This document shows, one piece after another, positions 62,240-64,000 of a stretch of 64,000 nt of DNA (within the stretch, counting starts at the first letter, position 1; each line of letters starts with the position of its first letter). The translations under genes were made by a program, and so were the position numbers. Below the pieces are notes generated by a model that was not told where the DNA came from, did not search any database, and worked only from the letters and a program-made list of their open reading frames with translations. Origin of the DNA: Symbiodinium natans (taxonomy: Eukaryota > Sar > Dinophyceae > Suessiales > Symbiodiniaceae); NCBI GenBank assembly GCA_905221605.1, contig CAJNDS010000003.1, positions 91,001 to 155,000 on the forward strand, in the 5' to 3' direction.

Positions 62240-62361
62240 GGGGGGGGGGGGGGGGGGGGGAATACCATGGGGGGGGATACCATGAGGGGGGATAGCAGGG
62301 GGGGGGGGGGGGGGGGATATCATGGGGGGGGATACCATTGGGGGGGGGGTGGGGGGGGACT
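62240..62361 (+). repeat. G-tract minisatellite
   Basis: Runs of 7-20 G separated by ATACCATG or ATATCATG spacers, five or six units. Possible G-quadruplex cluster and assembly-fragile region. Confidence 0.92.
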
Positions 62362-63159
62362 GCTGACACAGCGACACGGAACCATGCATACCAGGAGATC
62401 CTGAACCCTGAAAGTGAATCTTGCCCCCCCCCGGAGCCCTAAATCCGAAACTCTAAGCCGTGAATGCTGAACCCTAAACCCCAAACCCGAAAAACCCCCA
62501 AAACCCTAACAAACCCTGAAAAAAACACAAAAAAACTAAAAACCCTAAACGCCTGTCAACCCGACCCCCTGTTTGACCTGGAGATGCAGAGGGCGAGATC
62601 ACACCAATCCTCAGCTCGCTGCTGAGGGCTCGAGGGGGGGTTTGGGTTTTATGGCGGTCTTGAGATTTAAACCCTGAACCCTAAACCCTAAACCCTAAAC
62701 TTTATATGAATCCTAAACCCAGACCCTAAACGGGGGTTTAGGGTTCGGGGGCTTTAGGATTCTGGTTCAAGGTTTTAGGGAGGGCTTAGGCGTCAGGATT
62801 TGGGTTCAAGGCTCTAGGGTTTGTCATGGATTGGGGGTCTGGAGTGGGGAGGGTTTGGGGTTGAAAGGCTTCTGGCGTGTAGCATTCGACATACCGAACA
62901 CCCTTGACAGCGGCAGAAGGGCAGCCCTAAACCCGAAGCCCGAATACCAACAAACCCAAAACCCCAAGCCCAACAAAACCCTAACCCTTACCCTAACCCT
63001 GAACCCTAAACCCTAAACCCCAAACCCCAAACCCCAAACCCTAAACCCTAAACCCTAAACTCTAACCCTAAACCCTAAACACTAAACCCTACACCCTAAA
63101 CCCTAAACACTAAACCCTACACCCTAAACCCTAAACCCTAAACCACCCTTTACAGGATG

Positions 63160-63226
63160 CCTGGCTGCCAAGCATCTTGAAGATGTTCGGATCCGTGCAG
63201 TTGGGTGGGCAAGCCCGTCCTTGCCA
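63160..63226 (-). CDS. Possible exon, Cys-containing
   Basis: Minus strand after GGCAAG, reads RACPPNCTDPNIFKMLGSQ, with a CAG/GC donor candidate. Not recognised. Confidence 0.4.
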
Positions 63227-63489
63227 TTTGGGTTTAGGGTTTAGGGTTTAGGGTTTATGGTTTAGGGTTTAGAGTTAAGGGTTTAGGGTTTGGTTTTCCT
63301 TCTTTTTGGGGAGGGGGGGGGTTAGGGTTTAAGGGGTTTAGGGTTTGGGTTTTTGGCTTAAGGGTTAGAGGATTTTGGGTTTAGGGTTTCGTGTTCTAGG
63401 TGGGCACATAAGCACAATGGCAGAAGGCAGCACCTCCAAAGACAAGCACTAGCTCCAACCTCCTCAACCCTAAACCCCAAACCCAAACC

Positions 63490-63560
63490 CCAAACCCCTA
63501 AACCCTAAACCCTAAACCCTAAACCCTAAACCCTAAACCCTAAACCCTAAACCCTTACGC
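63490..63560 (-). repeat. CCCTAAA array
   Basis: About eight copies within a longer variant tract (63455-63650). Confidence 0.94.
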
Positions 63561-64000
63561 TAAACCCTGAACCTTAACGCCTAAACCCTACACCCTACAC
63601 CCTGAACCCTGAACCCTGAACCCTAAACCCTAAACCCTACACCCTGACCCAACCTCCTCAACCCAAGAGACAAGCAAGCAGGGCCAAGCATCTCTCTTCC
63701 CACGTCGGGATAGGAAACTGGATGCCTCGGCAGGAATCCAGGCACCCTAACCCTAAAGCCTAAGCCCTAAGCCCTAAGCCCTAAGCCCTAAGCCCTAAAC
63801 CCTAAACCCCAAACCCTAAACCCTAAACCCTAACCCTAAACCCCAAACCCCACACCCCAAACCCTAAACCCTACTCTTTATATGCAAGAGTTCGTGGCCT
63901 TGATGGAACCCAGCACGGGAACCCTGCAGTTTAGGGTTTAGGGTTAGGATGCGGGGTTTCGGGTTAGGATTCAGGGTGTAGGGGATAGGATTCAGGGTGT

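Larger units (their letters stand above)
1..64000. repeat. Window-wide interspersed TTTAGGG/CCCTAAA telomere-type arrays
   Basis: About a hundred blocks of the heptamer TTTAGGG, from 2 to more than 35 copies, lie every few hundred bases in both orientations, often with variants (TTTGGGG, TTCAGGG, TTAAGGG, TTTCGGG, CCCTCAA). They separate 50-250 bp unique islands. The pattern is internal, not a terminal array: orientation switches constantly and unique sequence continues to both window ends. Stretches not listed separately below consist of this material, degenerate MITE remnants and short islands in which I could not support a call. Confidence 0.97.

Noticed and set aside
1-64000. CRISPR array
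   Set aside because: Regularly repeated units exist, but repeats are 7 bp telomere units with no 25-40 bp repeat/spacer structure and the DNA is eukaryotic.

Overview
Eukaryotic nuclear DNA from an organism whose telomere motif is TTTAGGG, which is found here in about a hundred short internal blocks in both orientations. I see no bacterial operons, rRNA, CRISPR array, intact tRNA or intact long ORF. Most reading frames over 60 codons are translations of the heptamer itself (GFGVWGL or NPKP peptides) and are not genes.

Between the arrays lie 50-250 bp non-repeat islands. Many hold a short open stretch with protein-like composition, ended by AG on the 5' side and by GT, GC or GA on the 3' side, nearly always best read on the minus strand. 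Where two neighbours can be joined exactly, the material between them is of three kinds: (1) a pure TTTAGGG array, each repeat of which carries GT and AG (GTTTAG); (2) a ~100-130 bp inverted-repeat element with 4-bp target duplications; (3) a very short intron of about 18-32 nt. I therefore read the window as a mostly unidirectional minus-strand set of intron-rich genes whose introns come largely from telomeric repeats and MITE-like introners. Known introner-rich, TTTAGGG-telomere lineages with GC/GA donors include dinoflagellates and syndineans such as Amoebophrya. That assignment is inference.

Layout: 0-5 kb, arrays and a tentative minus gene; 5-16 kb, arrays, MITEs and exons at 7.4-8.6, 11.1-12.0 and 13.1-14.7 kb; 16-30 kb, exons at 16.4, 17.6, 18.2, 20.2, 24, 25.8, 26.1-26.8, 27.8-28.0 and 29.0-29.4 kb; 30.8-32.3 kb, a GC-rich island without telomere repeats that holds a retroelement C-terminal fragment, poly-C-linked hairpins and a tRNA-like relic; 32-50 kb, exons (including a membrane-anchored C-terminus at 35.5 kb and a 20-nt intron at 39.56 kb) and two tandem repeat fields; 50-53.7 kb, the best multi-exon gene; 55-60.6 kb, a dense series of exons; 61.3-64 kb, degenerate C-rich telomere variants and G-tracts.

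Limits: exon calls rest on reading frames, base composition by codon position, splice dinucleotides and phase joining. No product could be named except the retroelement fragment. Opposite-strand readings of single islands are often also open, so isolated exons are less certain than phase-joined ones.
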